The notes under the pieces: model-generated
What the model was told of the DNA's origin: nothing
Databases searched by the model: none
The model's input: the letters and a program-made list of their open reading frames with translations, nothing else
Shown here: positions 54,772 through 63,956 of the stretch, piece by piece
How the letters are laid out: each line of letters opens with the position of its first letter
Numbering within the stretch: the stretch's first letter is position 1
Made by a program: the position numbers and the translations under genes
Assembly (NCBI RefSeq): GCF_014836905.1
Contig: NZ_JACSPZ010000001.1
Coordinates: 62,001 to 126,000 of the forward strand
Length of the DNA: 64,000 nucleotides
Source of the DNA: Solibacillus faecavium
GTDB lineage: Bacteria > Bacillota > Bacilli > Bacillales_A > Planococcaceae
Direction: 5' to 3'

Positions 54772-55887
54772 TTACGCTCGATTTATTTTTCCAGTTGAGA
54801 AGAAGCGCTGTATAATAACCAGCATCAATACAATACAAATGACCATAAGGATAAGTCCTTGATTCATCGTAATTGTTGTTGACTTTTCTAAATCAACCGG
54901 AACACCAGCTAAAATTTCATTAAAGCTCATAAAATTGAACGGATTATATGGAAACAGACTAATAAGCGATGGGAATAATATCGGTAAAAAGAACAAAATA
55001 AAATGTACAAATAAAGTTAAATACATATTTTTAAGGAGTACATTCAAAATAATCGACAGTAACATGACAAAAATTGATATAACAATCATGTACAGTACTG
55101 CTCGTCCAATATAGGAAATACTTGAAACAAGTGTCGGTTCACCTAAAAACACACGAACAGGTTCCGTAATATCTCCAAAGCCATTTCTCAAACTTACCAA
55201 CGAACATATAAAGATGAGTGCAATAAACGCGAGCACATAACCAAATGCAATGACACATTTCGACAGAATGTACTGATCAAAACGCACTGGATAACCTTTC
55301 ACTAAACTTGTATGTTCAAAATCATCCAACAAAATTGAGCTCGTGTAAAAGCTAATAAAAATATACCACCCAAAACCAGCAATACTGAAAAAATAAAGTA
55401 GGAACGGTATGTATTGTGATAAATCACTGATTGTTTGTTTCTCGGAATCTACCATCTGTTTAAAATACATATAGTTCAATGTATTCTCTAGCTTAGTAGG
55501 CAATAAATCCGCCACTTTATCATAGTCCTCCAGATCAAATGCCTCTTTTCGAAGCTCTGCTGTAGTCATTGAAGCCTCATAATACAACGGATAATTATCC
55601 ATTGTTAATGCCGCTATTTGTAAGGCAATCGACCTGTTTTGCTTCGTCAAATTTTTAAAAAGATCACTACCATCCCCATCTTCAGAAGCATCCTTTACCT
55701 GAAACTTTGACAGTGCTGCGCGACCATTATAAAAATCACTCTTCTTTTCATCTAGCTGCTGTCCAACCTCCTGTGCCTTAATGAAAAACATCATTCCAAA
55801 CACGACAACTACAACAGCTAATAGCGCCACCAAGTTTTTACGATTCGTACGTTCAATCAACAACCCAACTTTTAACGCTCGTAGCAT
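54772..55887 (-). CDS. ABC-2-type exporter permease, subunit 1
   Basis: A 371-residue permease with the same plan as its neighbour: helix at about 17-36, extracytoplasmic domain at about 37-155 and then six helices. The two permeases share topology but little obvious sequence. It heads the operon; no regulator gene accompanies it. A palindrome ATTAGA-ATAG-TCTAAT lies about 50 bases upstream and could be an operator. Confidence 0.82.
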   Translation of the reverse strand: MLRALKVGLLIERTNRKNLVALLAVVVVVFGMMFFIKAQEVGQQLDEKKSDFYNGRAALSKFQVKDASEDGDGSDLFKNLTKQNRSIALQIAALTMDNYPLYYEASMTTAELRKEAFDLEDYDKVADLLPTKLENTLNYMYFKQMVDSEKQTISDLSQYIPFLLYFFSIAGFGWYIFISFYTSSILLDDFEHTSLVKGYPVRFDQYILSKCVIAFGYVLAFIALIFICSLVSLRNGFGDITEPVRVFLGEPTLVSSISYIGRAVLYMIVISIFVMLLSIILNVLLKNMYLTLFVHFILFFLPILFPSLISLFPYNPFNFMSFNEILAGVPVDLEKSTTITMNQGLILMVICIVLMLVIIQRFFSTGKINRA

Positions 55888-56226
55888 GAATGCAACACCA
55901 ACCTTTATATTTCATTTTCTGGAAAATTAAGTATCTTATATTAGAATAGTCTAATTATTCGGTATTTACAACACCGAAACTCCCAAACCCTAAGTAAAAT
56001 GCCCCTTAATAGCTAGACAAAACTAACAAGTAAGAGGCATTTTTTCGGTCAAACAAGCATATAAGTTATAAATTACCAGTAATTGTATGCCCTTATTTGA
56101 AATAGCGCTATTTTTATGAGTTTGTACCTATCCCTACAATTTGGGCATTAAAACTTTATAAAAATGCTTTTAGACTTTAATTTTTTTGGGAACAACAATA
56201 ATAGAAACATTAAAGGAGTTTTTTAA
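55888..56226. other. Intergenic region rich in palindromes
   Basis: About 340 bases between the ABC exporter and a small plus-strand gene. It holds ATTAGA-ATAG-TCTAAT (55940-55955), a plus-strand terminator-like hairpin AATGCC...GGCATT with a T-run (55997-56045) that follows no plus-strand gene, AATTAC-CA-GTAATT (56071-56084) and AAATAGCGCTATTT (56100-56113). The hairpin could end a small RNA; the palindromes may be operators for the flanking genes. Confidence 0.5.
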
Positions 56227-56394
56227 ATGAACATTTCAAAAATTTTAGGTACTAAATACGCTAATTTAGAAACAGCCAAAGTATTTGTTAAGCCTGGGCA
56301 AGTAATCGTTACATATGATGAAAAAACATTTTATATTGTAAAAAAAGACGTGTATAATCAAGTTCTCTCTCAGTTAGATTACTGTGCATCTTAA
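56227..56394 (+). CDS. Small 55-residue protein of unknown function
   Basis: A 55-codon frame starting MNISKILGTKYANLETAKVF and ending QLDYCAS. AAAGGAG lies eight bases before the ATG, which strongly supports translation. The protein alternates short beta-like stretches (VIVTYDEKTFYIV) and a C-terminal helix, with one cysteine near the end. No membrane helix or known domain is seen. Confidence 0.7.
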   Translation: MNISKILGTKYANLETAKVFVKPGQVIVTYDEKTFYIVKKDVYNQVLSQLDYCAS

Positions 56395-56445
56395 TACTTG
56401 AGAGACATTATTACCTATCCTTAATAACTTATTATGGTCTTTAAA

Positions 56446-56485
56446 CAGAAAAAAGCGTTGGAGCCGACAGCCCCAACGCTTTCTT
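56446..56485 (-). terminator. Rho-independent terminator after glnA
   Basis: Minus-strand arms AAAGCGTTGG and CCAACGCTTT around GGGCTGTCGGCT-type loop sequence, followed by TTTCTGTTT. Confidence 0.88.
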
Positions 56486-56486
56486 C

Positions 56487-57848
56487 TTAGTACATCTTCA
56501 AATATTGGTCGCGTTCCCACTGGTGTACAGATGTGCGGAACATATCGAACTCTACTTCTTTCGCCTCTTTGAAATTAGCGTAAATATGCTCGCCTAAAGC
56601 GTTAATAATTACTTCATCTTTAGCTAAAGTTGCTAATGCTGCATCTAAAGAACCTGGTAAGCTATCAATGCCGTTTGCTGCACGCTCCTCTGCATTCATT
56701 ACATATATGTTGCGGTCTACTGGTGCTGGTGGCTCGATTTCATTTTTCACACCATCTAAACCTGCTGCTAAAATTACTGCCATTGCTAAGTATGGGTTTG
56801 CTGATGGATCTACTGAGCGTAGTTCAATACGAGTTGATAGACCACGAGATTCCGGAATACGTACTAATGGTGAACGGTTTTTCGGTGACCATGCCACATA
56901 ACAAGGTGCTTCATATCCAGGAACTAAGCGTTTGTATGAGTTTACTGTTGGATTAGTTACTGCTGTGAAACCTTGAACATGCTTTAATACACCCGCTAAG
57001 AAATGTTTAGCTGTTTTTGATAACTGTAGGTCTGCCCCTTCATCCCAGAATGCGTTTTTGTCGCCTTGGAATAACGATAAGTTGAAGTGCATCCCTGAAC
57101 CGTTCACACCAAATAATGGTTTTGGCATAAATGTTGCATGTAAACCATGTTTACGTGCAATTGTTTTTACGACTAATTTGAACGTTTGGATGTTATCACA
57201 TGCTTCGATTGCGTTAGCATATTTAAAGTCGATTTCGTGCTGACCAGGAGCTACCTCATGGTGAGAAGCTTCAACTTCAAAGCCCATTTCTTCAAGCTCA
57301 AGCACAATATCACGGCGGCAGTTTTCACCTAAGTCAGTTGGCGCTAAGTCGAAATAACCACCGTCATCATTAAGCTCTAATGTTGGATTGCCTTTTTCAT
57401 CTAATTTAAATAAGAAGAATTCTGGTTCTGGTCCTAAGTTAAAGCCTGTGAAACCAAGCTCTTCCATTTCTTTTAACATACGTTTTAAGTTTGAACGGGG
57501 ATCTCCCTCAAAAGGTGAGCCATCTGGTCTTGCGATGTCGCAAATCAAACGGGCTACTTTACCTTTTTCAGCCGTCCAAGGGAAAATCATGAATGTATCT
57601 AAATCAGGACGTAAATACATGTCAGATTCTTCTATGCGAACGAATCCTTCAATTGAAGATCCATCAAACATCATTTTATTATCTAAAGCTTTATCTAATT
57701 GACTTACTGGAATTTCAACATTTTTAATTGTACCTAAAATATCCGTAAATTGTAGACGGATGAATTTCACGTTTTTGTCAGCCACAATTTTTTTGATACT
57801 CTCTTTAGTTGCTTTGCCCGCTTTATTAATAACTGTATTTGTCATCAT
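56487..57848 (-). CDS. glnA: Glutamine synthetase, type I-alpha
   Basis: Makes glutamine from glutamate and ammonia. The 453-residue protein has [17 protein letters not shown], the [17 protein letters not shown] segment and SPLVRIP. No adenylylation region is present, as in GSI-alpha enzymes, which are controlled by feedback and by binding to GlnR and TnrA. The conserved regulatory arginine is in [10 protein letters not shown]. It follows glnR by 33 bases in the glnRA operon. Confidence 0.97.
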   Translation of the reverse strand: MMTNTVINKAGKATKESIKKIVADKNVKFIRLQFTDILGTIKNVEIPVSQLDKALDNKMMFDGSSIEGFVRIEESDMYLRPDLDTFMIFPWTAEKGKVARLICDIARPDGSPFEGDPRSNLKRMLKEMEELGFTGFNLGPEPEFFLFKLDEKGNPTLELNDDGGYFDLAPTDLGENCRRDIVLELEEMGFEVEASHHEVAPGQHEIDFKYANAIEACDNIQTFKLVVKTIARKHGLHATFMPKPLFGVNGSGMHFNLSLFQGDKNAFWDEGADLQLSKTAKHFLAGVLKHVQGFTAVTNPTVNSYKRLVPGYEAPCYVAWSPKNRSPLVRIPESRGLSTRIELRSVDPSANPYLAMAVILAAGLDGVKNEIEPPAPVDRNIYVMNAEERAANGIDSLPGSLDAALATLAKDEVIINALGEHIYANFKEAKEVEFDMFRTSVHQWERDQYLKMY

Positions 57849-57881
57849 TCAACACTCCCCAAATTATGTTTTTATCTTTTT

Positions 57882-58268
57882 TTAGAATTGAAAGAAACGC
57901 GATAAGTCACCTTGTCGTAGCGAAGTTTTTTGCATACGCTGAGCTTGTTGCATTTCTTCACGAAGTATTGCCCTAAGTTCTGTATCGGACATTCGTACAA
58001 TGTCAGTATTCGTAACATAGTCCTTCGTCCGCATGGCAAATACCTTTTTTATACCTGCCATATTAATACCCTGGTCAAGTAACTCTCTTATCTCTAATAG
58101 GGCATCAATATCATCTAAAGAAAACATTCTCCTATTCCCTTCTGATCTGGCAGGGACGATTAGTTCATGTTCTTCATAGTAACGGATTTGTCTTGCCGTT
58201 AAGTCGGTTAGTTGCATAACCATGCTAATCGGTAATAACGGCATCGCTCTTCGAAATTCTCGACTCAT
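57882..58268 (-). CDS. glnR: Glutamine synthetase repressor GlnR
   Basis: A 128-residue MerR-family regulator: helix-turn-helix [26 protein letters not shown], a dimer helix, and a C-terminal tail (residues about 100-128) that in B. subtilis is autoinhibitory and touched by glutamine-bound GlnA. GGGAGGCG precedes the ATG. Two GlnR boxes lie in its promoter, giving autoregulation. Confidence 0.96.
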   Translation of the reverse strand: MSREFRRAMPLLPISMVMQLTDLTARQIRYYEEHELIVPARSEGNRRMFSLDDIDALLEIRELLDQGINMAGIKKVFAMRTKDYVTNTDIVRMSDTELRAILREEMQQAQRMQKTSLRQGDLSRFFQF

Positions 58269-58298
58269 CCTATCGCCTCCCTTTCTTGATTTAACTTT

Positions 58299-58345
58299 AA
58301 ATCAATGTAAGGTACTTTGTCAATTCAATGTTATAAAAACTAACA
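58299..58345 (-). promoter_or_regulatory. glnRA promoter with two GlnR/TnrA boxes
   Basis: TGTTATAAAAACTAACA (58329-58345) is a perfect TGTNA-N7-TNACA box. A second, TGTAAGGTACTTTGTCA (58306-58322), differs at one position. The second overlaps a perfect minus-strand -35 TTGACA (58323-58318), with a weak TTAAAG or TAAAGT -10 17-18 bases downstream. The arrangement matches the known B. subtilis glnRA control region. Confidence 0.82.
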
Positions 58346-58598
58346 TACAAATATTAGAACGTTTTAATCGCATAATTCGAACGATTTTAGCGTCTTTATA
58401 TACATGGCATGTTAGATTTATAAAAAATAAGGAATTTTAGTTCAGAATGTTCGCTACAGGATATTTTTGAAATTAATCACACCACTATTTACATAATTTA
58501 CTCCTTTTTTAATTAAACTTATTGTTATTGTTAACTTCAAACGTCATGTTGGTTTCATTGTTGTATAATACTAATCATGAGGATCGAGGAGGAAGTTT
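58346..58598 (+). promoter_or_regulatory. Intergenic region with probable yitT-family promoter
   Basis: About 250 AT-rich bases between the glnRA promoter and the YitT gene. A consensus TATAAT is found at 58563-58568, about 30 bases before the ATG; the matching -35 is weak. AGGAGG stands in front of the ATG. Nothing else was recognised. Confidence 0.5.
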
Positions 58599-59462
58599 AT
58601 GTCAAAGTCTAAACCAAATATTGCAAAGTCCATCGGGCAAAAAATTATAGTTATTTTAGGTGGTTTTATCGCCGCTTACGGATTGGAAGCCGTTTTAATT
58701 CCAAATAATGTATCGGATGGCGGGATTACCGGAATTAGTATCGTCATCTCACAAACAACCCCATTAACATTGGGGATGCTAATTGCATTACTCAATATCC
58801 CTTTTATTTATCTTGGGTATAAACAAATTGGGAAAAGTTTTGCGATCAATTCAGTTATCGGTATCGCCTCGTTGGCAATCGGGACTTCCCTTATGCATCA
58901 TGTTCCAACAATAATAGAAGGTGATGCACTATTAATTACCGTTGTCGGTGGTATTATTTTAGGTATTGGTATGGGTCTAGCACTTCGTAATGGTGGTGCA
59001 TTGGATGGAATTGATATGCTAGCTGTACTGCTATCAAGAAAGCTGCCATTCGGAACAAGCGATTTAATTTTATTTTTGAACTTCTTCGTATTTATCATCG
59101 TTTCATTTGTGTTCGGTTTTAAAGGAGCATTATTATCTGCAATCGCATACTACATTGCATCAAAAGTAATTATTATTGTTGAAGAAGGATTAAGCGGTTC
59201 GAAAACTTATAAAATTATTACAAGCGAGCCAAACGAAATGGTCGAAACGATTCGCGATCGTTTAGGCCGAAGCGCTACTTTCAATACAGTGTATGGTGCA
59301 TACTCAAACCAGGAGTTTAGAGAAATCACTTGTGTCATTAACCGTATGGAAGAAAGTAAAATAAAGGCCATCATTCGTGAGGTCGATCCTAAAGCTTTCG
59401 TTACTGTTTATGAAGTAGTCGAAGTAAGTGGCGGGACATTCCAAAAGCGAAACATCCATTAA
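58599..59462 (+). CDS. YitT-family membrane protein
   Basis: A 287-residue protein with five or six membrane helices (about residues 13-200) and a C-terminal cytoplasmic DUF2179 domain from about 215 (KTYKIITSEPNEMVETIRDRLGRSATFNTVYGAYSNQE). It starts at ATG 58599 with GGAGG upstream. Members are common in Bacillota; a transport or regulatory role is proposed but not defined. It is a single-gene unit. Confidence 0.92.
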   Translation: MSKSKPNIAKSIGQKIIVILGGFIAAYGLEAVLIPNNVSDGGITGISIVISQTTPLTLGMLIALLNIPFIYLGYKQIGKSFAINSVIGIASLAIGTSLMHHVPTIIEGDALLITVVGGIILGIGMGLALRNGGALDGIDMLAVLLSRKLPFGTSDLILFLNFFVFIIVSFVFGFKGALLSAIAYYIASKVIIIVEEGLSGSKTYKIITSEPNEMVETIRDRLGRSATFNTVYGAYSNQEFREITCVINRMEESKIKAIIREVDPKAFVTVYEVVEVSGGTFQKRNIH

Positions 59463-59473
59463 TAAAAATAAGT

Positions 59474-59517
59474 AAAAGGATGAATTAAAAGCATATGCTT
59501 TCAATTCATCCTTTTTT
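59474..59517. terminator. Bidirectional terminator between yitT-family gene and brnQ
   Basis: Perfect arms AAAGGATGAATT and AATTCATCCTTT, extended inward by AAAGCATATGCTTT, with T-runs on both outer sides. It ends both convergent transcripts. Confidence 0.88.
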
Positions 59518-59525
59518 GATTCATG

Positions 59526-60884
59526 TTATTGATTACCTACAGCATTACTTTTGTCGGTACCCGGAATGCATAAACCAATCACTACCCCAATAACTGCAGG
59601 TACGATCCATCCCAGCCCTATCGAATAGAACGGCAAATAATGTGCATAAATTTCAGAAACTGTTGTAAAAGCACTCATTTCAAATGCTGGGACATTATTG
59701 ATCAATGCATTATAGCCATCGATAACACTAATAAAGAATGTAAATAAAATAGCTGTCGCAAAAACTGATTGTTTATAACCAAACAACGGTCCGAAAAGCG
59801 CTAAAATAATTAAGACAATTGCCAAAGGATATAAGAACATTAACACCGGTACTGCATATGTAATAATATTCGTTAATCCGACATTTGCTATAACAAACGA
59901 TACAATACATAGCAATACAACAAATGCTTTATAGCTCACTTTTGGAAATACTTCATGGAAAAATTCGCTACACGACGTAATCAGCCCAATACTTGTTTTG
60001 AGACAGGCAAGTACAATAATAATAGCCAATAAAATCGCACCGTACGAGCCAAAGTAATAATCTGCTACAGCCGCAAAAATTTGACCGCCATTCTCATAAG
60101 TTCCTATCGCTGTTACACTCGATGCCCCCATATAAGTAATGAGACCGTATATTAGCATCATAAGAGCCATTGCAAAAACACCTGATTTCCAAGTCGCTTT
60201 TGCAATTTCCTTTTTATCAGTAATACCCGTACGCTTGATGGCATGTATCACAACAATACCGAATGCTAGTGAAGCAAGTGCATCCATCGTATTGTAACCT
60301 TCTTTAAACCCTGTCATAAACGCCTCATTTATATACGCCCCAGCAGGCTCGACAAAATTGCCCATCGGCGAAAATAAACTAATTCCGATTAATACAAACA
60401 GAAAAACTAAAAATGCCGGCGTTAAATATTTGCCGATAATATCCATAATTTTCGCTGGATTTAATGAAAAGTAAAATACGATAGCAAAAAATACAAAACT
60501 AAACACTGCAAGCCATAATGTAATTTGTGATGGATCGATGAAAGGTTCGAAACCAACTACAAAAGGCACCGTAGCAGTACGAGGAATGGCAAAAAACGGT
60601 CCAATCGTTAAATACAATGCCAACGCAAATAGCAAACCAAATACCGGGTGTACTTTACTTGCTAAATCACGCAATCCATTGCTTCCAGATAAACCAATTG
60701 CAAGAATACCTAAAAACGGCAGCCCTATTGCCGTTACTAAAAAACCAATTAATGCAAGCCAATAATTCGTACCTGCTAATTGTCCCATTTGAATCGGGAA
60801 GATTAAATTTCCTGCACCAAAAAACATACCAAACAGCATTGTGCCAATAACTGCGTATGTTGAAAATGGTATTTTTTTCTCCAT
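59526..60884 (-). CDS. brnQ: Branched-chain amino acid:sodium/proton symporter BrnQ
   Basis: Imports leucine, isoleucine and valine with a cation. The 452-residue membrane protein has twelve predicted helices and the family segment MLFGMFFGAGNLIFP at the N-terminus. ATG 60884 is chosen because AGGAGAG lies upstream; a longer frame to 60959 is not supported. No T-box or CodY-like site was recognised in front of it. Confidence 0.94.
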   Translation of the reverse strand: MEKKIPFSTYAVIGTMLFGMFFGAGNLIFPIQMGQLAGTNYWLALIGFLVTAIGLPFLGILAIGLSGSNGLRDLASKVHPVFGLLFALALYLTIGPFFAIPRTATVPFVVGFEPFIDPSQITLWLAVFSFVFFAIVFYFSLNPAKIMDIIGKYLTPAFLVFLFVLIGISLFSPMGNFVEPAGAYINEAFMTGFKEGYNTMDALASLAFGIVVIHAIKRTGITDKKEIAKATWKSGVFAMALMMLIYGLITYMGASSVTAIGTYENGGQIFAAVADYYFGSYGAILLAIIIVLACLKTSIGLITSCSEFFHEVFPKVSYKAFVVLLCIVSFVIANVGLTNIITYAVPVLMFLYPLAIVLIILALFGPLFGYKQSVFATAILFTFFISVIDGYNALINNVPAFEMSAFTTVSEIYAHYLPFYSIGLGWIVPAVIGVVIGLCIPGTDKSNAVGNQ

Positions 60885-61044
60885 CGTCATCTCTCCTAAA
60901 GAAGTCATATCATGTTGGTCTTTTGACGAAATAGCCCGATTTTTCACAACAATGTACATTATGATAACAGTGAATTACTTTGAATTCAATAGCAATAATT
61001 ATTCCCATATAACTTTATATACATATCCTAACAATCTTCTAGCA

Positions 61045-61093
61045 AATAAAAAGGAGTTATGTCATAAAATTAATTGTACATGACATAACTCCT
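61045..61093 (-). terminator. Rho-independent terminator after ribU
   Basis: Perfect arms GGAGTTATGTCAT and ATGACATAACTCC around a 14-base loop; on the minus strand TTTTTATTTGC follows. Confidence 0.88.
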
Positions 61094-61107
61094 CACTGTT
61101 TATTAAG

Positions 61108-61683
61108 TTAAGCTAAATATTGTCTGCGCTGTTGTTCAATCCATACACGCATTGAACGATAAATCATTGTCACGACAACTAGCATCATAATTCCTTTAAC
61201 AATATTAAATGGTAAAATACCTAAAACTATCGTTTCATACATATCATATTCAAACCCTAGTAAATAAGTATACATCGGCAAGAACGCTACGTAGTTTAAT
61301 ATAGCCATCCCCAACGACATTACAACTGTTGAAACGACTAAGCCTGAAATCAACCCTTTTGCGGAAGGGAATTTTTTATAAATATAGTAAGCTGGTAAAA
61401 TGAATAATACGCCTGTTGCAAAGTTTGCCATATGACCAACCGGAATTCCTTCTGGCGCCCCTGTATAAATCCAATCAAGTACATTCTTTACTAATTCAAC
61501 AAGAATGCCCGCGACAGGTCCCATCGTAATCGCCGCAATTAATGCAGGAACATCACTAAAATCAATCTGCAAAAATACAGGAAACCAAGGTAATGGGAAG
61601 TTCAATAACATTAAAATGAACGAAATCCCACTTAGCATTGCGATAGTTACAAATGACCGTAACTTCAAAGTTCTCTTTTGCAT
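61108..61683 (-). CDS. ribU: Riboflavin ECF transporter S component RibU
   Basis: The substrate-binding membrane subunit that takes up riboflavin and FMN and works with the shared EcfAA'T module. The 191-residue protein has about six helices and the RibU pattern LPWFPVFLQIDFSDVPALIAA and YTGAPEGIPVGHMANFATG. An FMN riboswitch lies upstream, which confirms the substrate. The ECF module is not in this window. Confidence 0.95.
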   Translation of the reverse strand: MQKRTLKLRSFVTIAMLSGISFILMLLNFPLPWFPVFLQIDFSDVPALIAAITMGPVAGILVELVKNVLDWIYTGAPEGIPVGHMANFATGVLFILPAYYIYKKFPSAKGLISGLVVSTVVMSLGMAILNYVAFLPMYTYLLGFEYDMYETIVLGILPFNIVKGIMMLVVVTMIYRSMRVWIEQQRRQYLA

Positions 61684-61745
61684 AGAAATCTCTCCTCTTT
61701 GCTGATTCCATCTCGCAAGAAGAAAGGACGTATCAAATCATTCAT

Positions 61746-61780
61746 GAAAAAACCCTTATGCAAAAAAGAGCATAAGGGAG
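61746..61780 (-). terminator. Riboswitch-controlled terminator of ribU, with antiterminator
   Basis: Minus-strand arms CCCTTATGC and GCATAAGGG with a loop of T residues, followed by TTTTTTC. Upstream RNA TAAGGGA (61834-61828) can pair with TCCCTTA (61779-61773), and AGGCA/TGCCT extends this, giving a mutually exclusive antiterminator. FMN binding should favour the terminator. Confidence 0.88.
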
Positions 61781-61927
61781 AAATAGGCACACTTAAATAA
61801 AAGTCTACTCATGCCTTTGTAGTAACTTCCCTTAAATTTATGTATACGAAAGATATTTCGCTCATAATTAAGGAAATTATTAACGGTACTACAAAGCACG
61901 ACATTTTCATAAAATGACGACCGTACC

Positions 61928-62096
61928 TTCACCTTCTCCCATCCAGACTATACTGTCGGCTTTGGAATTTCACCAAATCCTGCACACAAAAGTGGCTCGC
62001 GGGCTCGAAAAGTTTTCTGTAACGTCCTCCAATTAAATGGTCAGAGGTTACAACTTTAATTACCGCCGGTCGGGAATTACACCCTGCCCCGAAGAT
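61928..62096 (-). promoter_or_regulatory. FMN riboswitch (RFN element)
   Basis: The minus strand reads ATCTTCGGGGCAGGGTG, then CCCGACCGGCGGTA, later AGCCCGCGAGC, GCAGGATTTGGTGAAATTCC, AAAGCCGACAGTATAGTC and GGATGGGAGAAGGTG. These are the conserved blocks of the FMN aptamer in the right order, with P1 closed by the two ends. It regulates ribU by the terminator downstream. Confidence 0.97.
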
Positions 62097-62149
62097 GAAT
62101 CAATATGAAATTATGCAACAAAATACTTGTTACAATTTCTATTATATAT

Positions 62150-62190
62150 ATAAAAACGGAATTGTAAAGACCATTGCTTACAATTCCGAG
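62150..62190 (-). terminator. Rho-independent terminator after rsiX
   Basis: Minus-strand arms CGGAATTGTAA and TTACAATTCCG (perfect) around a short loop, followed by TTTTTATAT. Confidence 0.88.
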
Positions 62191-62208
62191 TAAATTTATT
62201 TGAATTGA

Positions 62209-63426
62209 TTAAAAATTATAGAACAATATATTTCCCGAAACTGGCTTCTCTAAAGGTTTCGTAAAGTCAAAGCCACTCCAATTTTCTTGCACAATTTGTT
62301 CAAATTTAATTTGCTTATCAAAACTTGAAGCCGTTAATAATAACCCTTCGATCATACGCATCACTTGAGCGGGATCATATTGTTCCAAATCAAGCGCTTG
62401 GTCGAATGTTACTGTTACAATATCCCCTTTATCTTCTACTGTTAACGAAACTCCAGGTAAAATGACTGTACGATATATATCATTGGCTTCGGTTGTCATA
62501 TTATTTATCGCATCCGTTACGTTTGGGAAGGTCATTCGGAAGTTAGGACTTAAATAAACTGCCCCATCCCTCATTTGATACATAAAATAATTATATTGTG
62601 TTTGTTCACTTTTCAATGGTATTGACTGTCCCATTTCACCAACATGATCAAAATAAGCGATTTTTCCATTAGCATCTTCAATTTGTACTTCTTCATACGA
62701 ATTGCCAAATGTATCTACAAGGGAACCGAAATAATTCGATAATGTAGCCGAACTTGTGTCATATCCGTGGTCCTCGGGTAATGTGTGAATAAGTTTATTT
62801 CCTTCTTCACGCAATTCGCCTTTTAACGGATGATACTCATTAAATCCAAGCATTTGCTCATCCAGCAATGGACTAAACGTTTTATAAAGCTCCAATGCTG
62901 TCGGTTTATCCGTGCCAAGCTTATCAACAACAACTTCATTAGGAATTAAAATACTCACAGGAACACTTTCTGCATCGTCCCCAGCAAGACCAATTTTGAA
63001 TAAGGTCACGCCTTCAAGCTGGCTTTCATAAATTAAAGTTTGTTGACCTTGTGTATCCATTGAAAAATTAGAAATTGTCGCGGATTCACTTTTTGAAGTT
63101 GCATCTCCAGCCCTACTCATTTTGGCACTTTCTTCCGATTCTGTAGTCGCCATATCAAATGTATTTTCCATAGAGATAGACTGATCATTTCCTAAAAACT
63201 GTGCACCAATCAAAACTATAATAAATAAGGAAGCGATAGATACTAGAAGCGGCGCCCAGCGAATCCCTTTTTGCGTAGGCTGTTGTATTTGAGGCGGCTC
63301 TTCACTAAATGCTCCTTCATCCTTTAAACGATTAAATATTTCATCCTTTGTTCGATGATCGGTTACTTTTGGGGCCTGTTTTAGAAGTTGCTCCAGGTTC
63401 TCCTCATCCCAACGCTCCTTTTTCAT
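62209..63426 (-). CDS. rsiX: Anti-sigma factor RsiX
   Basis: Inhibitor of SigX. The 405-residue protein has a cytoplasmic N-terminal region (about 1-55), one membrane helix (about 57-76) and a large extracytoplasmic domain. It starts four bases inside the sigX end, with GGAGGCG before its ATG, so the two are co-translated. It is a little longer than B. subtilis RsiX (about 368). Identification rests mainly on this pairing and on topology; sequence conservation outside is modest. Confidence 0.88.
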   Translation of the reverse strand: MKKERWDEENLEQLLKQAPKVTDHRTKDEIFNRLKDEGAFSEEPPQIQQPTQKGIRWAPLLVSIASLFIIVLIGAQFLGNDQSISMENTFDMATTESEESAKMSRAGDATSKSESATISNFSMDTQGQQTLIYESQLEGVTLFKIGLAGDDAESVPVSILIPNEVVVDKLGTDKPTALELYKTFSPLLDEQMLGFNEYHPLKGELREEGNKLIHTLPEDHGYDTSSATLSNYFGSLVDTFGNSYEEVQIEDANGKIAYFDHVGEMGQSIPLKSEQTQYNYFMYQMRDGAVYLSPNFRMTFPNVTDAINNMTTEANDIYRTVILPGVSLTVEDKGDIVTVTFDQALDLEQYDPAQVMRMIEGLLLTASSFDKQIKFEQIVQENWSGFDFTKPLEKPVSGNILFYNF

Positions 63427-63956
63427 AATGAATTCGCCTCCTTTCCATCTTGAGCTTCCAATAACTGTCTTAAATTTTTTAATGCCCGGTGCTGCGTCGT
63501 TTTTACTTTACCTGTGGTCCATCCTAATATATCAGCCGTTTCCTGTATCGAAAGTTCCTGAAGATAGCGCATAATAATCACCATTTTCTGATCCCCCGAG
63601 CATCGTTCCAATGCTAGCAGTAATCGGCTTAGTTCATCGTTTAGTTCCATTGACTGTTCTGGTGAAGGGACAGAGCTTACAAGCTGCTCTGTTTCCCAAT
63701 CAAATGCGGTAAATGCATGCTTATCCCGAACCTGTTTCTTTCTGAAATAGTCAATTGCCACATTTTTTGCAATTGAGAAAAGCCACGTTTTTTCAGAGCT
63801 TTTTCCTTCAAAGCGTTCATACGATTTCAGTACACGTACATACACTTCATGGGAAAGATCCTCCGCCGCTGTACGATTTTTTACTAAATAAAACAGAAAA
63901 TTAAAAACATCCTGATGATACATATCGTATAATCGATGGAATATGGACTGTTGCAC
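63423..63956 (-). CDS. sigX: ECF RNA polymerase sigma factor SigX
   Basis: A 177-residue sigma-70 family ECF factor. Region 2 is YHQDVFNFLFYLVKNRTAAEDLSHEVYVRVL to EKTWLFSIAKNVAIDYFRKKQ, and region 4 is MVIIMRYLQELSIQETADILGWTTGKVKTTQHRALK. It closely follows B. subtilis SigX, which controls cell-surface charge and antimicrobial-peptide resistance genes. GTG 63956 is chosen as start because GGAGG lies eight bases upstream. The upstream promoter is near or outside the window end. Confidence 0.93.
   Translation of the reverse strand: MQQSIFHRLYDMYHQDVFNFLFYLVKNRTAAEDLSHEVYVRVLKSYERFEGKSSEKTWLFSIAKNVAIDYFRKKQVRDKHAFTAFDWETEQLVSSVPSPEQSMELNDELSRLLLALERCSGDQKMVIIMRYLQELSIQETADILGWTTGKVKTTQHRALKNLRQLLEAQDGKEANSL

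Noticed and set aside
60885-61040. T-box or other amino-acid riboswitch before brnQ
   Set aside because: No specifier loop, T-box sequence or terminator/antiterminator pair was found.
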